This document shows, one piece after another, positions 48,097 through 57,676 of a DNA stretch of 64,000 bases (the stretch's first letter is position 1; every line of letters starts with the position of its first letter). Source of the DNA: G963422275 sp963422275 (GTDB lineage: Bacteria > Pseudomonadota > Alphaproteobacteria > Rhodobacterales > Rhodobacteraceae); NCBI GenBank assembly GCA_963422275.1, contig OY729418.1, forward strand, positions 4,278,001 to 4,342,000, in the 5' to 3' direction. The translations under genes were made by a program, and so were the position numbers. The notes beneath the pieces are model-generated. The model was not told the origin of the DNA and ran no database searches. It worked only from the letters and a program-made list of their open reading frames with translations.

Positions 48097-48492
48097 CACT
48101 CGCCTAGCGCGACACACGAGATGTTCGCGCCAGACGGGCATCGTCGCGAGGAGTGCCTTGGCTACCCCCTTCAGCAACAGAACGCAGTCGCCACCGCCGA
48201 CAGGTCGCTTGATCATCTGGCAACCGCAACCGCTCTCGACGGACTGTTCGGCCTCCAACTGTCATCGATGCGAAGGAAATGGCGGTTGTATCCCAGCGGC
48301 ACGCGCAGGGCTGACGAGAACCATCTGCAATGCGGTGAATCGATAGGTGAAACGCTGCACTCAGCAAAATCGGTCTCCAAAAGACAATCTGCCGCTATTT
48401 CTGCTGATCGAACCAAAGGAGGCAGCTACAGAACTAGCCTGGCCACGACCCGTGGACGATTTGCCGGACTTCGAAAGGCGAAAGCAGAAAAA
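48097..48492. other. Spacer with no recognisable gene
   Basis: About 400 bases after the IS element. An 87-codon minus frame (48104-48367) matches nothing known. Probably remnant DNA. Confidence 0.4.
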
Positions 48493-49276
48493 TCAGGAAC
48501 CGAAATGGAAAGAATGCTTTTTCGCCTCGGGGTCCGGCGGAGACAGCAACTTATCGAATAGCGTTTCCATCTCGCGGCGACAGTTTCGGTGGGCGAGAGT
48601 TAGCAAGCGCCCGACTTGTGTACCTTCCAGCCCCAGGAAAAGCGAGGGTCCCGTCTCCGATGGTGATGGCCCGCCGCCTGCGTGCAGATCAAGGATGTCG
48701 ACAGCCACGCCGCCGCCCTTACGCTCGACCCGCCACACCTCCCGGGCCCCGAGTGCGGCGTAATAAGCCACCTCGCAACTGTCGATCTTCGTCCATTCAA
48801 TTCCAACAACGAGACCGGGCGGCGTCCGTGCCCCAAACGTCTTCGCAGCCTCTTGACCACCATAGCGGATGGCCTCAGACCAAAACCCTCGGCACTCGTG
48901 CCGACATAGAAGCAGGCGTCCGCCTCCATCCCTATGTTAGGTGGATCTTCGGGCCGCCGCCAGCGCGTTCCGCGCAACGCCTTGACCGAAAGTCCTAGTA
49001 GTGCGCAGGCGCTGTCGACCGCTTTGTCGGCGGCATCGGCCAAACCTTCGTGGGCCGAACTCGGCGCCATCCACGCGATCAGTCCCTCGACCGGATCAGA
49101 CGATCACTCGCCGACCCAGTGTATTCCAGTCGAGTCTTGCGGTCACTTCGGGAACCAGATTCGCCGGCACGCGGATTCGCCAGAAAGTCGAGTCGAAAGA
49201 GCCTTTCATTGGTGCGACTTGGGCTGATGCGTCGCTCATAAGCGCTCTCGCAGTTTAATCGATGCGCCATTTCCAC
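48493..49276 (-). pseudogene. Frameshifted Uma2-family (DUF820) gene
   Basis: Three minus-strand frames join to one Uma2-type protein: TRLEYTGSASDRLIRSRD, then MAPSSAHEGLADAADKAVD through EADACFYVGTSAEGF, then SEAIRYGGQEAAKTF, LVVGIEWTKID and AYYAALGAREVWRVE, ending near LFLGLEGTQVGRLLTL. There are frame breaks near 49075 and near 48875. Uma2 proteins have a PD-(D/E)XK nuclease-like fold and unknown function; in this copy the chain is broken, so it is probably dead. Confidence 0.7.
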
Positions 49277-49557
49277 TACGGTTGGTCAGGCGTTGCCAGT
49301 CGCTCCCAAGGCAATCGCTTTTCAATTTTCCCGTTTTTCGGCGGCACAGACCATGCCGAACAGGGCGAATGACCAGCAATGACATTCTTGGCTGCTTGCA
49401 TCGCTTCAATATATCAAGATGGCGATGCTCAAACAGTTTTAGATATCCACTGCATCTCGGCGGCACCGATGGCAATTGAAACTAGTATGCACTCTCGACA
49501 CGAATTTCGTTTCATGCGTGTCCCAGTCAATGGCTTGGCGCAGTGTTAGCCCCTTGT
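49277..49557. other. Spacer with no recognisable gene
   Basis: About 280 bases between the Uma2 remnant and the folD stop. No coding signal or terminator recognised. Confidence 0.4.
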
Positions 49558-50460
49558 CTAGATCCCCAATCCCTCCGGTACTTCCAGACCCTTTATTCGG
49601 CAGAAGGCTGTCACGGTATTCGCCATCAAGCAGGCAATTGTCATTGGCCCGACACCTCCGGGAACAGGCGTTATTGCGCCAGCCACTGCGACCGCCTCGT
49701 CAAAGTTCACATCCCCAACGAGCCGGGTTCTTCCCTCCCCGCGTTCTGGCGCCTGTATTCGGTTGATTCCGACATCGATTACCGTCGCGCCGGGCCTGAT
49801 CCAGTCACCTCGCACGAACTGAGGTCGACCGACAGCCGCGATCAATATGTCTGCATTTCTGCAAACGCTGGGCAAGTCGCGGGTTCTGCTGTGGGCTACG
49901 GTCACAGTACAGTTCTCTGCAAGCAGGAGATTGGCCATTGGCTTGCCGACAATGTTCGAGCGCCCCAACACGACGGCGTTCATCCCCGTCAAGTTCCCTA
50001 GCGTATCACGAAGAAGCATGACACATCCGAGAGGTGTACACGGCAAGAATCCGTCCTGATCGCTCCAAAGGGCCCCGACATTGGCGACATGAAGACCGTC
50101 AACATCCTTTGTGGGATCAATTGAGTTGATTACTTTCGCAGGGTCAAAACGTTCAGGAAGCGGCAGTTGCACAAGAATGCCGTGGCACTCATCATCATCA
50201 ACCGCCAACAAGATATCTTTGAGCAGCCCCTCCTCCGAAATTGCATTCGGAACGAGGGCCTCGCGGGAAACAAGTCCGCAGTCCTCGGCCGTTTGGACCT
50301 TGCGTCTCACATAGACTTTGCTCGCGGGGTCGTCGCCCACCCGAAACACTCGGATGCATGGCAATTCACCGGATCGATCTGAAAGCTCGGCGACCGTTTT
50401 TTTCACTTTCTCCAAAAGACGCTTGGAAACCCTCTTTCCATCAATCAGGTTTGCCGACAT
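49558..50460 (-). CDS. folD: Bifunctional methylenetetrahydrofolate dehydrogenase/cyclohydrolase
   Basis: A 300-residue enzyme that converts 5,10-methylene-THF to 10-formyl-THF. The catalytic lysine is in YVRRKVQTAEDCGL (about residue 54); DECHGILVQLPLP and the nucleotide region VLGRSNIVGKPMANLL follow, and the end has ITPVPGGVGPMTIACL. Typical length. It connects with the one-carbon flow from the gcv genes, though it is not in the same operon. Confidence 0.96.
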   Translation of the reverse strand: MSANLIDGKRVSKRLLEKVKKTVAELSDRSGELPCIRVFRVGDDPASKVYVRRKVQTAEDCGLVSREALVPNAISEEGLLKDILLAVDDDECHGILVQLPLPERFDPAKVINSIDPTKDVDGLHVANVGALWSDQDGFLPCTPLGCVMLLRDTLGNLTGMNAVVLGRSNIVGKPMANLLLAENCTVTVAHSRTRDLPSVCRNADILIAAVGRPQFVRGDWIRPGATVIDVGINRIQAPERGEGRTRLVGDVNFDEAVAVAGAITPVPGGVGPMTIACLMANTVTAFCRIKGLEVPEGLGI

Positions 50461-50621
50461 GATCTTTTACCTTCTTCACAAATGCCAAACGTGCCTATTG
50501 CGTCCAATTCAGAACACAACTCGTTGCACAAACTTCGAACCTTTTTCCATCATCGCAACGCTCGAGTGGACTCAGTTTCCTAATCACAATCAAATCGAAT
50601 CGGATACACTGGAATTGCGCA

Positions 50622-51230
50622 TTATGCGAATATGGCTGACTGTTTCCGCATGATTGCGGGCCAAGGTTCCTGCTCGGGAACGTAGAGGCGCAACGGCTGG
50701 CCAACGGTGATTGTTCCCTCTCGCTCGACCCATGCAGTGACCCCGCGCCTGTTTTTTGCCACTGAACGGAAGGGCTTTCCTGTCCCCGGCTGTTCCCTCT
50801 CAATCTCGCGGGCCGGCAGGGTGCACGGAGCATTCACCATATCCACTGTCAGGGTGGCACCGCTCTCAAACTGAATTCTGGAACTCGGCGGAACGAGGGT
50901 GAAGTCAGGCACCCCTTCAATAACGATATTTGCGCCGAGCAGGGCTGGCGACAAATCCGCGGCCCCAATTCCTTTCGCAATTTGCGTGAGCTCTTCGTTG
51001 GACAGCACAGACACTTGGCGCGTGTTCCGGATCACGGTGCCTATGTCATAGAGAGCCTCAACGCGAACGCAGGATTGACGCGTCAGGCCTGAATGTGAAT
51101 CATTCATGATTCCGCCAAGCTCAAGAAAAATCTCTGTGCGCGGACTTGCCCGAATTGACGCATCTCTGCTCTCTACGCTGCCAAGCCAAACCACACGGCC
51201 AATGAACCCGGTGTCTCGGAGCTGCCCCAT
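50622..51230 (-). CDS. MOSC domain-containing protein
   Basis: A 202-residue protein with a MOSC (molybdenum cofactor sulfurase C-terminal) domain, predicted to handle sulfur on a conserved cysteine, probably the one in MVNAPCTLPAREIE. GLTRQSCVRVEALY, NTRQVSVLSNEELTQIAKG, LGANIVIEGVPDFTLVPPSS and RRGVTAWVEREGTI follow the single-domain MOSC group. ATG 51230 (MGQLRDTGF) is chosen over an extension of 11 codons upstream. The partner enzyme is unknown. Confidence 0.85.
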   Translation of the reverse strand: MGQLRDTGFIGRVVWLGSVESRDASIRASPRTEIFLELGGIMNDSHSGLTRQSCVRVEALYDIGTVIRNTRQVSVLSNEELTQIAKGIGAADLSPALLGANIVIEGVPDFTLVPPSSRIQFESGATLTVDMVNAPCTLPAREIEREQPGTGKPFRSVAKNRRGVTAWVEREGTITVGQPLRLYVPEQEPWPAIMRKQSAIFA

Positions 51231-51821
51231 TACTCTGCCCTTCCCTTCCACAGCCTGATGCATTTCTCGACGCGCACGTTATGCTTGAATTCCTGTCTTG
51301 AAAGCTCGATTGGGTCCTTCTTCGAACTTGGCGCCCGTTCCTGCGCACTCGACAGGTGCAACAGGCTGAAGTGCCCCTCAGTATACAGACGCAGTGCCAT
51401 AGACTATCCGGCACGATGTTAAAATGAAGATTTTTTCGCTTGGGCACCTGATTCGTTCAGGAACAAGCTGGCAGGCTCTTTGCTCTTGATCCCTCGCGCT
51501 CAGCGCCCGCGGCGCGGCGAACGGCCAAGCCGCAATGCATGCTCGGACAACGTCGCTCAGGCACAGGTTAGGCTGTCGTCTTGCATGTTTCTTTAACGAA
51601 ATCGCAGACCTGCTACTGAACATCTTGCCGCACTGTTACCGCATGACCGGCTACAGAGTGGTGAACGACCGCCGCAAGATTTGCCTATGCGCGAATCATT
51701 GCGCTAGGAACCGGTCCGAGCAAAGATCATGAAATTACTAAGCTGTTGAAATATATAGATTTTTATTTCTAAAAATATTGAAATTTTAGAATCACCAGTT
51801 AACCCAATTCTGGACAGATTC
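51231..51821. other. Spacer with an AT-rich patch
   Basis: About 590 bases with no gene recognised. Bases about 51735-51800 are notably AT-rich (runs of A and T) compared with the surroundings; possibly a promoter or terminator area beyond the short ftsH, or simple drift. Confidence 0.4.
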
Positions 51822-53429
51822 TTAGGCAGCATTGTGCTTGGGACGCCGCTCAGATTTCGCTAAACTGGCCTTTCCGGCTTTCGGTATCGCGGTGGGACCC
51901 CCGCCGACCTGCGGCACTGCCTCGGTCACCCTGTCCTCGACCCGTCCAATCGGCTCCCCGGCAATGACCTTCGCGATCTCGTCTCCGGTGAGCGTTTCGT
52001 ATTCCAGAAGGCCTTTCGCAAGGCGTTCGAGATCCTCGATTTTCTCTTTCAAAATTGACTTCGCTGTCTCATACCCCTCGTCGACGATGCGCCGAACCTC
52101 AGAATCAATGATTTCCTGCGTCTCCGAACTGACCCGACCGCCGCCCGACGTCGGCCCGAAATACGAGTCCTGTTCGCTGGAATAATCGATTTTCCCGAGC
52201 TTCTCGGACATTCCGAACTTGGTAACCATGTCTCGTGCAATTTGCGTAGCTTGCTGGATGTCCGATGCGGCGCCGGAAGTTACGTTGTCCGACCCGAATA
52301 TGATCTCCTCCGCGACCCGTCCACCCATCATCATAGTGATCTTTGACCTGTACTTGGCCAATGTCACCGAAAGCTGATCACGCTCCGGCAGGCTGAGGAC
52401 AAGTCCGAGAGCTCTCCCGCGAGGGATTATCGTCGCCTTGTGAATCGGGTCATTCTGCGGCACGTTCAGCCCGACGACCGCGTGTCCTGCCTCATGATAG
52501 GCGGTGAGTTTCCGTTCCTCGTCGGTCATGACCAGCGAACGTCGCTCTGCCCCCATCATGACCTTGTCCTTTGCGTTCTCGAAGTCCTCCATCATCACAA
52601 ACTTGCGCCCTACCCGAGCCGCCATCAGCGCGGCCTCGTTCACGAGATTCGCTAGATCCGCTCCTGAAAAGCCGGGGGTTCCCCTCGCAATGACCCGGAG
52701 ATCAACGTCGGGTCCGAGAGCGACCTTGCGCCCGTGCACGACAAGAATCTTCTCACGCCCGTTGACGTCCGGGTTGGGCACCACAATTTGGCGATCGAAC
52801 CGTCCCGGTCGCAGCAAAGCAGAGTCGAGCACGTCTGGCCTGTTGGTCGCTGCGATGATGACAACTCCGTCATTGGCCTCGAAACCGTCCATTTCCACCA
52901 GCAATTGATTGAGGGTCTGCTCTCGTTCGTCGTTTCCGCCACCAATCCCGACCCCGCGGGATCTTCCGACGGCGTCGATTTCATCAATGAACACGATGCA
53001 CGGAGCTCTCCGTTTCGCCTGCTCGAACATGTCGCGAACACGCGAGGCCCCGACTCCAACGAACATCTCCACGAAATCCGAGCCCGAAATCGTGAAGAAC
53101 GGAACGCCTGCCTCGCCGGCGATGGCCCGGGCAAGAAGCGTCTTGCCCGTTCCCGGCGGTCCCAAGAGAAGGGCGCCACGCGGAATTTTTCCGCCCAGAC
53201 GCGAGAACAGCTCAGGCTTGCGGAGGAAGTCGACAATCTGTTCGAGCTCATCCTTGGCCTCGTCGATGCCAGCCACATCCTTGAACGTGGCCCGAATCTG
53301 GTCTTCGGTCAGAAGCTTCGCCCGCGACTTGCCGTAGCCGAAGATTCCACCTGCACCGCCAGCCTGCTTGCGGTTCAGGAACATCATCGTCAATGCGAGA
53401 ACAAGAAGACCTATCAGGAATGGACCCAT
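51822..53429 (-). CDS. Second, N-terminally shortened FtsH-like AAA protease
   Basis: A 535-residue paralogue of the FtsH directly upstream. It begins inside the second membrane segment (MGPFLIGLLVLALTMMFLNR, 1-20), equal to residues 106-125 of the full copy, so the first membrane segment and the whole periplasmic domain are absent. All catalytic parts are kept: Walker A GPPGTGKT (90-97), Walker B CIVFIDEIDAVGRSRG, second region of homology ATNRPDVLDSALLRPGRFDR, and zinc site HEAGH (312-316). No lost start is visible in the 140 bases before it. It could form hexamers alone or mixed with FtsH. That is inference. Confidence 0.88.
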   Translation of the reverse strand: MGPFLIGLLVLALTMMFLNRKQAGGAGGIFGYGKSRAKLLTEDQIRATFKDVAGIDEAKDELEQIVDFLRKPELFSRLGGKIPRGALLLGPPGTGKTLLARAIAGEAGVPFFTISGSDFVEMFVGVGASRVRDMFEQAKRRAPCIVFIDEIDAVGRSRGVGIGGGNDEREQTLNQLLVEMDGFEANDGVVIIAATNRPDVLDSALLRPGRFDRQIVVPNPDVNGREKILVVHGRKVALGPDVDLRVIARGTPGFSGADLANLVNEAALMAARVGRKFVMMEDFENAKDKVMMGAERRSLVMTDEERKLTAYHEAGHAVVGLNVPQNDPIHKATIIPRGRALGLVLSLPERDQLSVTLAKYRSKITMMMGGRVAEEIIFGSDNVTSGAASDIQQATQIARDMVTKFGMSEKLGKIDYSSEQDSYFGPTSGGGRVSSETQEIIDSEVRRIVDEGYETAKSILKEKIEDLERLAKGLLEYETLTGDEIAKVIAGEPIGRVEDRVTEAVPQVGGGPTAIPKAGKASLAKSERRPKHNAA

Positions 53430-53569
53430 TGACGTCTCCGCAATTTCAACTCTCCGGCTTTGTCTTTGTTCCCGGTTCGACGCTTTCCGGCCAAACCTGC
53501 CTGTTCATGCAAGCCTCGACTTCCTGCCCCTTTCACATTCCCGCGAAGTGACAATAGACAAGTCCAAGC

Positions 53570-55483
53570 TCATGTCGGCTCTGGCTCCAAGCCGCCGACT
53601 GCCTTTGAACGCCTTGGCCGTGCGGTCTTCGGGACAACTGTTACTGTAGTCGAGCTTGCATCGCTATCGTCGTCACCTTCACGGCTTAGCTCTTCGCCAG
53701 CGAGAACCTTGGCGATATCGTCCCCTGTAAGGGTCTCGTATTCCAAGAGACCCGAGGCAAGCGTGTCGAGGTCCTCTCGCTTTTCGATAAGTATCGCTTT
53801 CGCCGTCTCATAACCCTTGTCGACGATTCGGCGCACTTCAACATCGATCAGTTCCTGGGTAACAGGACTTGCGCTCGGACCCTGATTGTAGGGACCCAAG
53901 AACGATTGATGTTCATTGGCGTAGTCTATGTTGCCCAGCTTTTCCGACATCCCGAATTTCGTCACCATGGCACGCGCGATCCTGGTGACCTGCTGAATGT
54001 CCGAAGCGGCTCCCGAAGTGACATTCTCGGATCCAAAGATCAGTTCCTCCGCGGCTTTCCCGCCCATTGCCATCGCGACCTTCGACTTGAATTTCGTGTA
54101 GGTCACCGAAATCTCGTCGCGCTCAGGAAGGCTCAAGACGAGGCCTAGCGCACGTCCCCTCGGGATTATCGTCGCCTTGTGAATGGGGTCGTGCTCTGGA
54201 AGATTCAACCCGACCACCGCATGACCGGCTTCGTGATAGGCCGTCAGTCGCTTCTCGTCCTCTGTCATCACCATTGAGCGTCGCTCGGACCCCATCATCA
54301 CCTTGTCCTTGGAGTTCTCGAAGTCATCCATAGTCACGTAGGTGCGGCCTACCCTTGCCGCCATCAGCGCGGCCTCGTTCACAAGATTGGCCAAGTCAGC
54401 GCCGGAAAACCCGGGCGTGCCACGCGCGATGATCCTGAGGTCAACGTCGGGTCCGAGAGGTACCTCCCGCGAATGCACCTTGAGAATCTTCTCCCGTCCG
54501 GTGATGTCCGGGTTCGACACTTGGACTTGACGGTCAAACCGACCTGGCCGCAAGAGTGCCGGATCGAGAACGTCGGGACGGTTGGTCGCCGCTATGATTA
54601 TGACGCCTTCATTGGCCTCGAAACCATCCATTTCCACCAGCAACTGGTTGAGCGTCTGCTCTCGCTCGTCATTCCCGCCGCCAAATCCTACACCTCGCGA
54701 CCGTCCAACGGCATCGATCTCGTCGATGAACACAATACAGGGCGCATTCTTCTTGGCTTGCTCGAACATGTCCCGAACTCGTGATGCGCCGACACCAACA
54801 AACATTTCGACAAAGTCGGATCCAGAGATCGTGAAGAACGGCACGCCTGCTTCGCCCGCGATCGCGCGAGCCAGAAGCGTCTTGCCCGTGCCGGGAGGAC
54901 CGACTAGGAGAGCGCCTTTCGGAATCATTCCTCCAAGCCGCGAGTACTTGCCGGGATTTCGCAGAAACTCCACGATCTCCTCAAGTTCGTCCTTGGCTTC
55001 GTCAATTCCGGCCACGTCATCGAAGGTCACCCTGTCCTGCCGCTCGGTGAGCAACTTCGCCTTCGATTTTCCGAAGCCCATCGCGCCTCCGCGGCCCCCT
55101 CCCTGCATGCGGTTGATGAGCCAGAACCAGACGCCAATCATGAGGGCGAACGGCAGTAGCGGCGCCACAAACGACCAGATGCCGTTCGGCTCCTGCGAAA
55201 CGGCCCTGACATCGACATTGTTCTCGACCAGTTGCTCGGTAATGGCGGTGTCAGGAGGAATGACAGTTGTGGTCACGGTACCATTGGGAGAAAAGATTAC
55301 TGCCCGCTCGCCGTCGAGCTCTACTGACTTGACATCTCCTGATTGCACCCTTGCAACAAATTCGGAATAGATGATTGTCTGAGCGCCATCCGTGGCTTTG
55401 CGATTTGTGAAAATGTTGAACAGGGCGATGATCAGCGCAAATGTCACGGCCCAAATGATCAAGTTCTTGACATTAATTTTCAC
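53570..55483 (-). CDS. ftsH: ATP-dependent zinc metalloprotease FtsH
   Basis: A 637-residue membrane AAA protease that degrades membrane and short-lived cytoplasmic proteins. Membrane segments at about 7-27 and 104-124 surround the periplasmic domain; then Walker A GPPGTGKT (195-202), Walker B IVFIDEIDAVGRSRG, ATNRPDVLDPALLRPGRFDRQ, and the zinc site HEAGH at about 417-421. Full length and normal. Follows tilS, the usual order in many proteobacteria; the second copy follows 140 bases downstream. Confidence 0.97.
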   Translation of the reverse strand: MKINVKNLIIWAVTFALIIALFNIFTNRKATDGAQTIIYSEFVARVQSGDVKSVELDGERAVIFSPNGTVTTTVIPPDTAITEQLVENNVDVRAVSQEPNGIWSFVAPLLPFALMIGVWFWLINRMQGGGRGGAMGFGKSKAKLLTERQDRVTFDDVAGIDEAKDELEEIVEFLRNPGKYSRLGGMIPKGALLVGPPGTGKTLLARAIAGEAGVPFFTISGSDFVEMFVGVGASRVRDMFEQAKKNAPCIVFIDEIDAVGRSRGVGFGGGNDEREQTLNQLLVEMDGFEANEGVIIIAATNRPDVLDPALLRPGRFDRQVQVSNPDITGREKILKVHSREVPLGPDVDLRIIARGTPGFSGADLANLVNEAALMAARVGRTYVTMDDFENSKDKVMMGSERRSMVMTEDEKRLTAYHEAGHAVVGLNLPEHDPIHKATIIPRGRALGLVLSLPERDEISVTYTKFKSKVAMAMGGKAAEELIFGSENVTSGAASDIQQVTRIARAMVTKFGMSEKLGNIDYANEHQSFLGPYNQGPSASPVTQELIDVEVRRIVDKGYETAKAILIEKREDLDTLASGLLEYETLTGDDIAKVLAGEELSREGDDDSDASSTTVTVVPKTARPRRSKAVGGLEPEPT

Positions 55484-55586
55484 TTGGATGTCCCCCGGAG
55501 ATGGTGACGAAGTCTTGCCCGCTTAGACATGACAGGTGCCAACGCTGATGAGCACTGTCCATAACATAATCATTCGATCCAATTTT

Positions 55587-56852
55587 TCAAACGGATTGCA
55601 ACGACTTCACGAAATCGTCCTTTTCGGACAGGAGCCTAGCCTGCCATTCGCGGCCTAGGCCGGCCAAAGGAGCTGAAAGCAATTCGTCACCGCACCAGAG
55701 CGCCGGCGAGCAAATCAAGCCAAGGCGTGAATGACATGCTCGCTTCCAGTCCGGACACTCGCGAAGTCCGGCCTCAGTCAACGCACCGATCATCGCCCCG
55801 GCTGGCGCGGGACTTCCCTCCAGTTTCCAGCGACCGTCCCACACCTCGTCCGGCGGAACGCATGGCGGGCAGGCCGCTGGCTCGCGGCTAAACAGCAGGC
55901 GACCGTCGGATAAGCCCGTCGCAATGCAGCCTGACAATGTTGCGGACTTGCCCTCCCGACTTGCGTCGAGGCTTGTCGCAAGCGCGGACAGGCGAGGACG
56001 ATATTCTGCCCCGGACAGGAATTTCAGCGCATGTGCTGCAAGTCGAAGACGAATTTCCTCTTGCATGTCCCAGAAGCGGCCAGCAAAGCAGACTTCGCCG
56101 ACTTCACTTATCGTCGCCAATTCCCGGGCCGCCTGTGCGGTTGCAAACTCCAGCGCATTGCGGGCGGTCTGCATTCGGAATGATGTTTCGGCGAGCCTTT
56201 CGGCGTTGATTCCGAGCGGCGCAAGCGCATCGAGCAACCGGCGCGCCTTGACCCGATCGAAGCGTGTGTCCTCGTTACCGGGGTCCTCTGCCCACGCAAG
56301 CCGCCGGTGCTTTAGGTAAGCTCTCAGGTCACCCCTCTCGACGCTCAGCAACGGCCGAATCCAGACCGTGCCATGTCTGCAAATTCTAGCGGGCATCGCG
56401 GACAGCCCGTCGATTCCAGATCCCCGTGAAAGATTGAGCAACAATGTCTCGGCCTGGTCATTTAGGGTGTGTCCCAAGGCAACTTCGGAAATGTTCTCTC
56501 TCTTTGCCCATTTCGCAATCATGGTGTAGCGCTTGTCCCGCGCCCTCTTTTGGAGATTGCCGCGCGATCCGATGTCATCACATTTCAGCGTTGCGTGGCG
56601 ATGTCCTAGGGAATCCGCAAGCTTGCGCACAAGCGCACACTCGGAAGTTGCCTCTCGACGCAGTCCGTGATCGACCGAAACTGCCAAGAGATTCAAGCCG
56701 CACGAGGTGCACCAATCCGACAGCATGCAGAAGAGAGCCATTGAATCCCCTCCGCCTGACACTGCAACACCAAGCCTCTTGCCATTGAAGTGCTTTGCAA
56801 AGTTCTTTTCTGCCGATGACAGCCGCGCCGCAACTGCGTTGTTCAAGAACAC
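55587..56852 (-). CDS. tilS: tRNA(Ile)-lysidine synthase
   Basis: A 421-residue enzyme that changes C34 of tRNA-Ile(CAU) to lysidine. The ATP-binding P-loop SGGGDS (32-37) sits in GVAVSGGGDSMAL; GHTLNDQAETLLLNLSRGSGIDGLSAM and RPLLSVERGDLRAYL are characteristic. Ends with a less conserved C-terminal part. Overlaps the end of the cpoB gene by about 10 bases. Confidence 0.93.
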   Translation of the reverse strand: MFLNNAVAARLSSAEKNFAKHFNGKRLGVAVSGGGDSMALFCMLSDWCTSCGLNLLAVSVDHGLRREATSECALVRKLADSLGHRHATLKCDDIGSRGNLQKRARDKRYTMIAKWAKRENISEVALGHTLNDQAETLLLNLSRGSGIDGLSAMPARICRHGTVWIRPLLSVERGDLRAYLKHRRLAWAEDPGNEDTRFDRVKARRLLDALAPLGINAERLAETSFRMQTARNALEFATAQAARELATISEVGEVCFAGRFWDMQEEIRLRLAAHALKFLSGAEYRPRLSALATSLDASREGKSATLSGCIATGLSDGRLLFSREPAACPPCVPPDEVWDGRWKLEGSPAPAGAMIGALTEAGLRECPDWKRACHSRLGLICSPALWCGDELLSAPLAGLGREWQARLLSEKDDFVKSLQSV

Positions 56853-57661
56853 TCTAGGCGCATCATCTCATCTGAGGCTCTGTCGCTCTGCTCAGATGCC
56901 GGGAAACGCTTGCCAACGCTGGCAAGGACAAGGCAGGCTTCTCTCTTCGTGCCCAACTTCCCCAAGCTTTCGCCTATCCCGAACAGTGATCTTGGCGCAG
57001 TCGGGCCTTCCTTGTCGCTGTTGAAGCTGTCCAAGTATGAGGATGCCGCATCCTTCCAGTTCCGCTGGCCGGCAAATGCCTCTCCCAAAATAAAGTGCGC
57101 TTCCGCGGTGTATGGACTGCTCGGATACGCATCCAAAAACGTCCGGAACTGCCTCACAGCTTCCTCAAAGTTCTGCAGTTCGAACATGCTACGGGCAGTT
57201 TCGAACAATTGGCGCTCGCTCCTGACGGCGTTCTGCTCGGCAGGCTCCGGCTTAATGCGGAGCGCATCAACTTCAATAGAGTTATTGTCGCCGCCGAGCG
57301 TTGTTCCGCCTTCGAGAGCTGACAGGTCCCCGCCTTCCAGCTCGACTAGCTTGTATTCCAGATCCCGAATCCGACGGGAACTGTTCTCCGCTATTTTCAA
57401 AATACGGAACTCGAGACCCTCTACCTGCGAGATCGTATTCCTGAGTTTGGACTCGATATCATCGAGGCGCTGCATTTCGCCCGTGCTGCTGTTGCTGCCC
57501 CCGGGAAAGAGTTCACGCCGCAGGCGTTCCATCTCAACGTAGAGCGCGACGAGCTGCTGACGGATGTCAGCCAGCGTCTCATCTCGCACTTGTGCGCAAA
57601 CGGAGCCCTGCGAAAGCAAAAGGAATGCGGCAAACAATCCTGCCAAGCTCAAACGAAGCAC
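56843..57661 (-). CDS. cpoB: Cell division coordinator CpoB (tol-pal protein YbgF)
   Basis: A 272-residue periplasmic protein: signal peptide (MLRLSLAGLFAAFLLL, cut about residue 23), N-terminal coiled coil (about 28-110), and C-terminal TPR repeats (about 150-265; FETARSMFELQNFEEAVRQF, then AEAHFILGEAF). It links the Tol-Pal machine with peptidoglycan synthesis in E. coli. Its position behind pal is the usual one. Confidence 0.93.
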   Translation of the reverse strand: MLRLSLAGLFAAFLLLSQGSVCAQVRDETLADIRQQLVALYVEMERLRRELFPGGSNSSTGEMQRLDDIESKLRNTISQVEGLEFRILKIAENSSRRIRDLEYKLVELEGGDLSALEGGTTLGGDNNSIEVDALRIKPEPAEQNAVRSERQLFETARSMFELQNFEEAVRQFRTFLDAYPSSPYTAEAHFILGEAFAGQRNWKDAASSYLDSFNSDKEGPTAPRSLFGIGESLGKLGTKREACLVLASVGKRFPASEQSDRASDEMMRLECS

Positions 57662-57676
57662 GCGGAATGCCTCTCC

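Noticed and set aside
47593..48258. 221-codon minus-strand frame over the IS427-type element
   Set aside because: Antisense to the transposase second frame.
51230..51402. Possible small gene before the MOSC gene
   Set aside because: On recounting, the frame from the ATG at 51402 does not reach the TAA at 51230; a frameshift would be needed.
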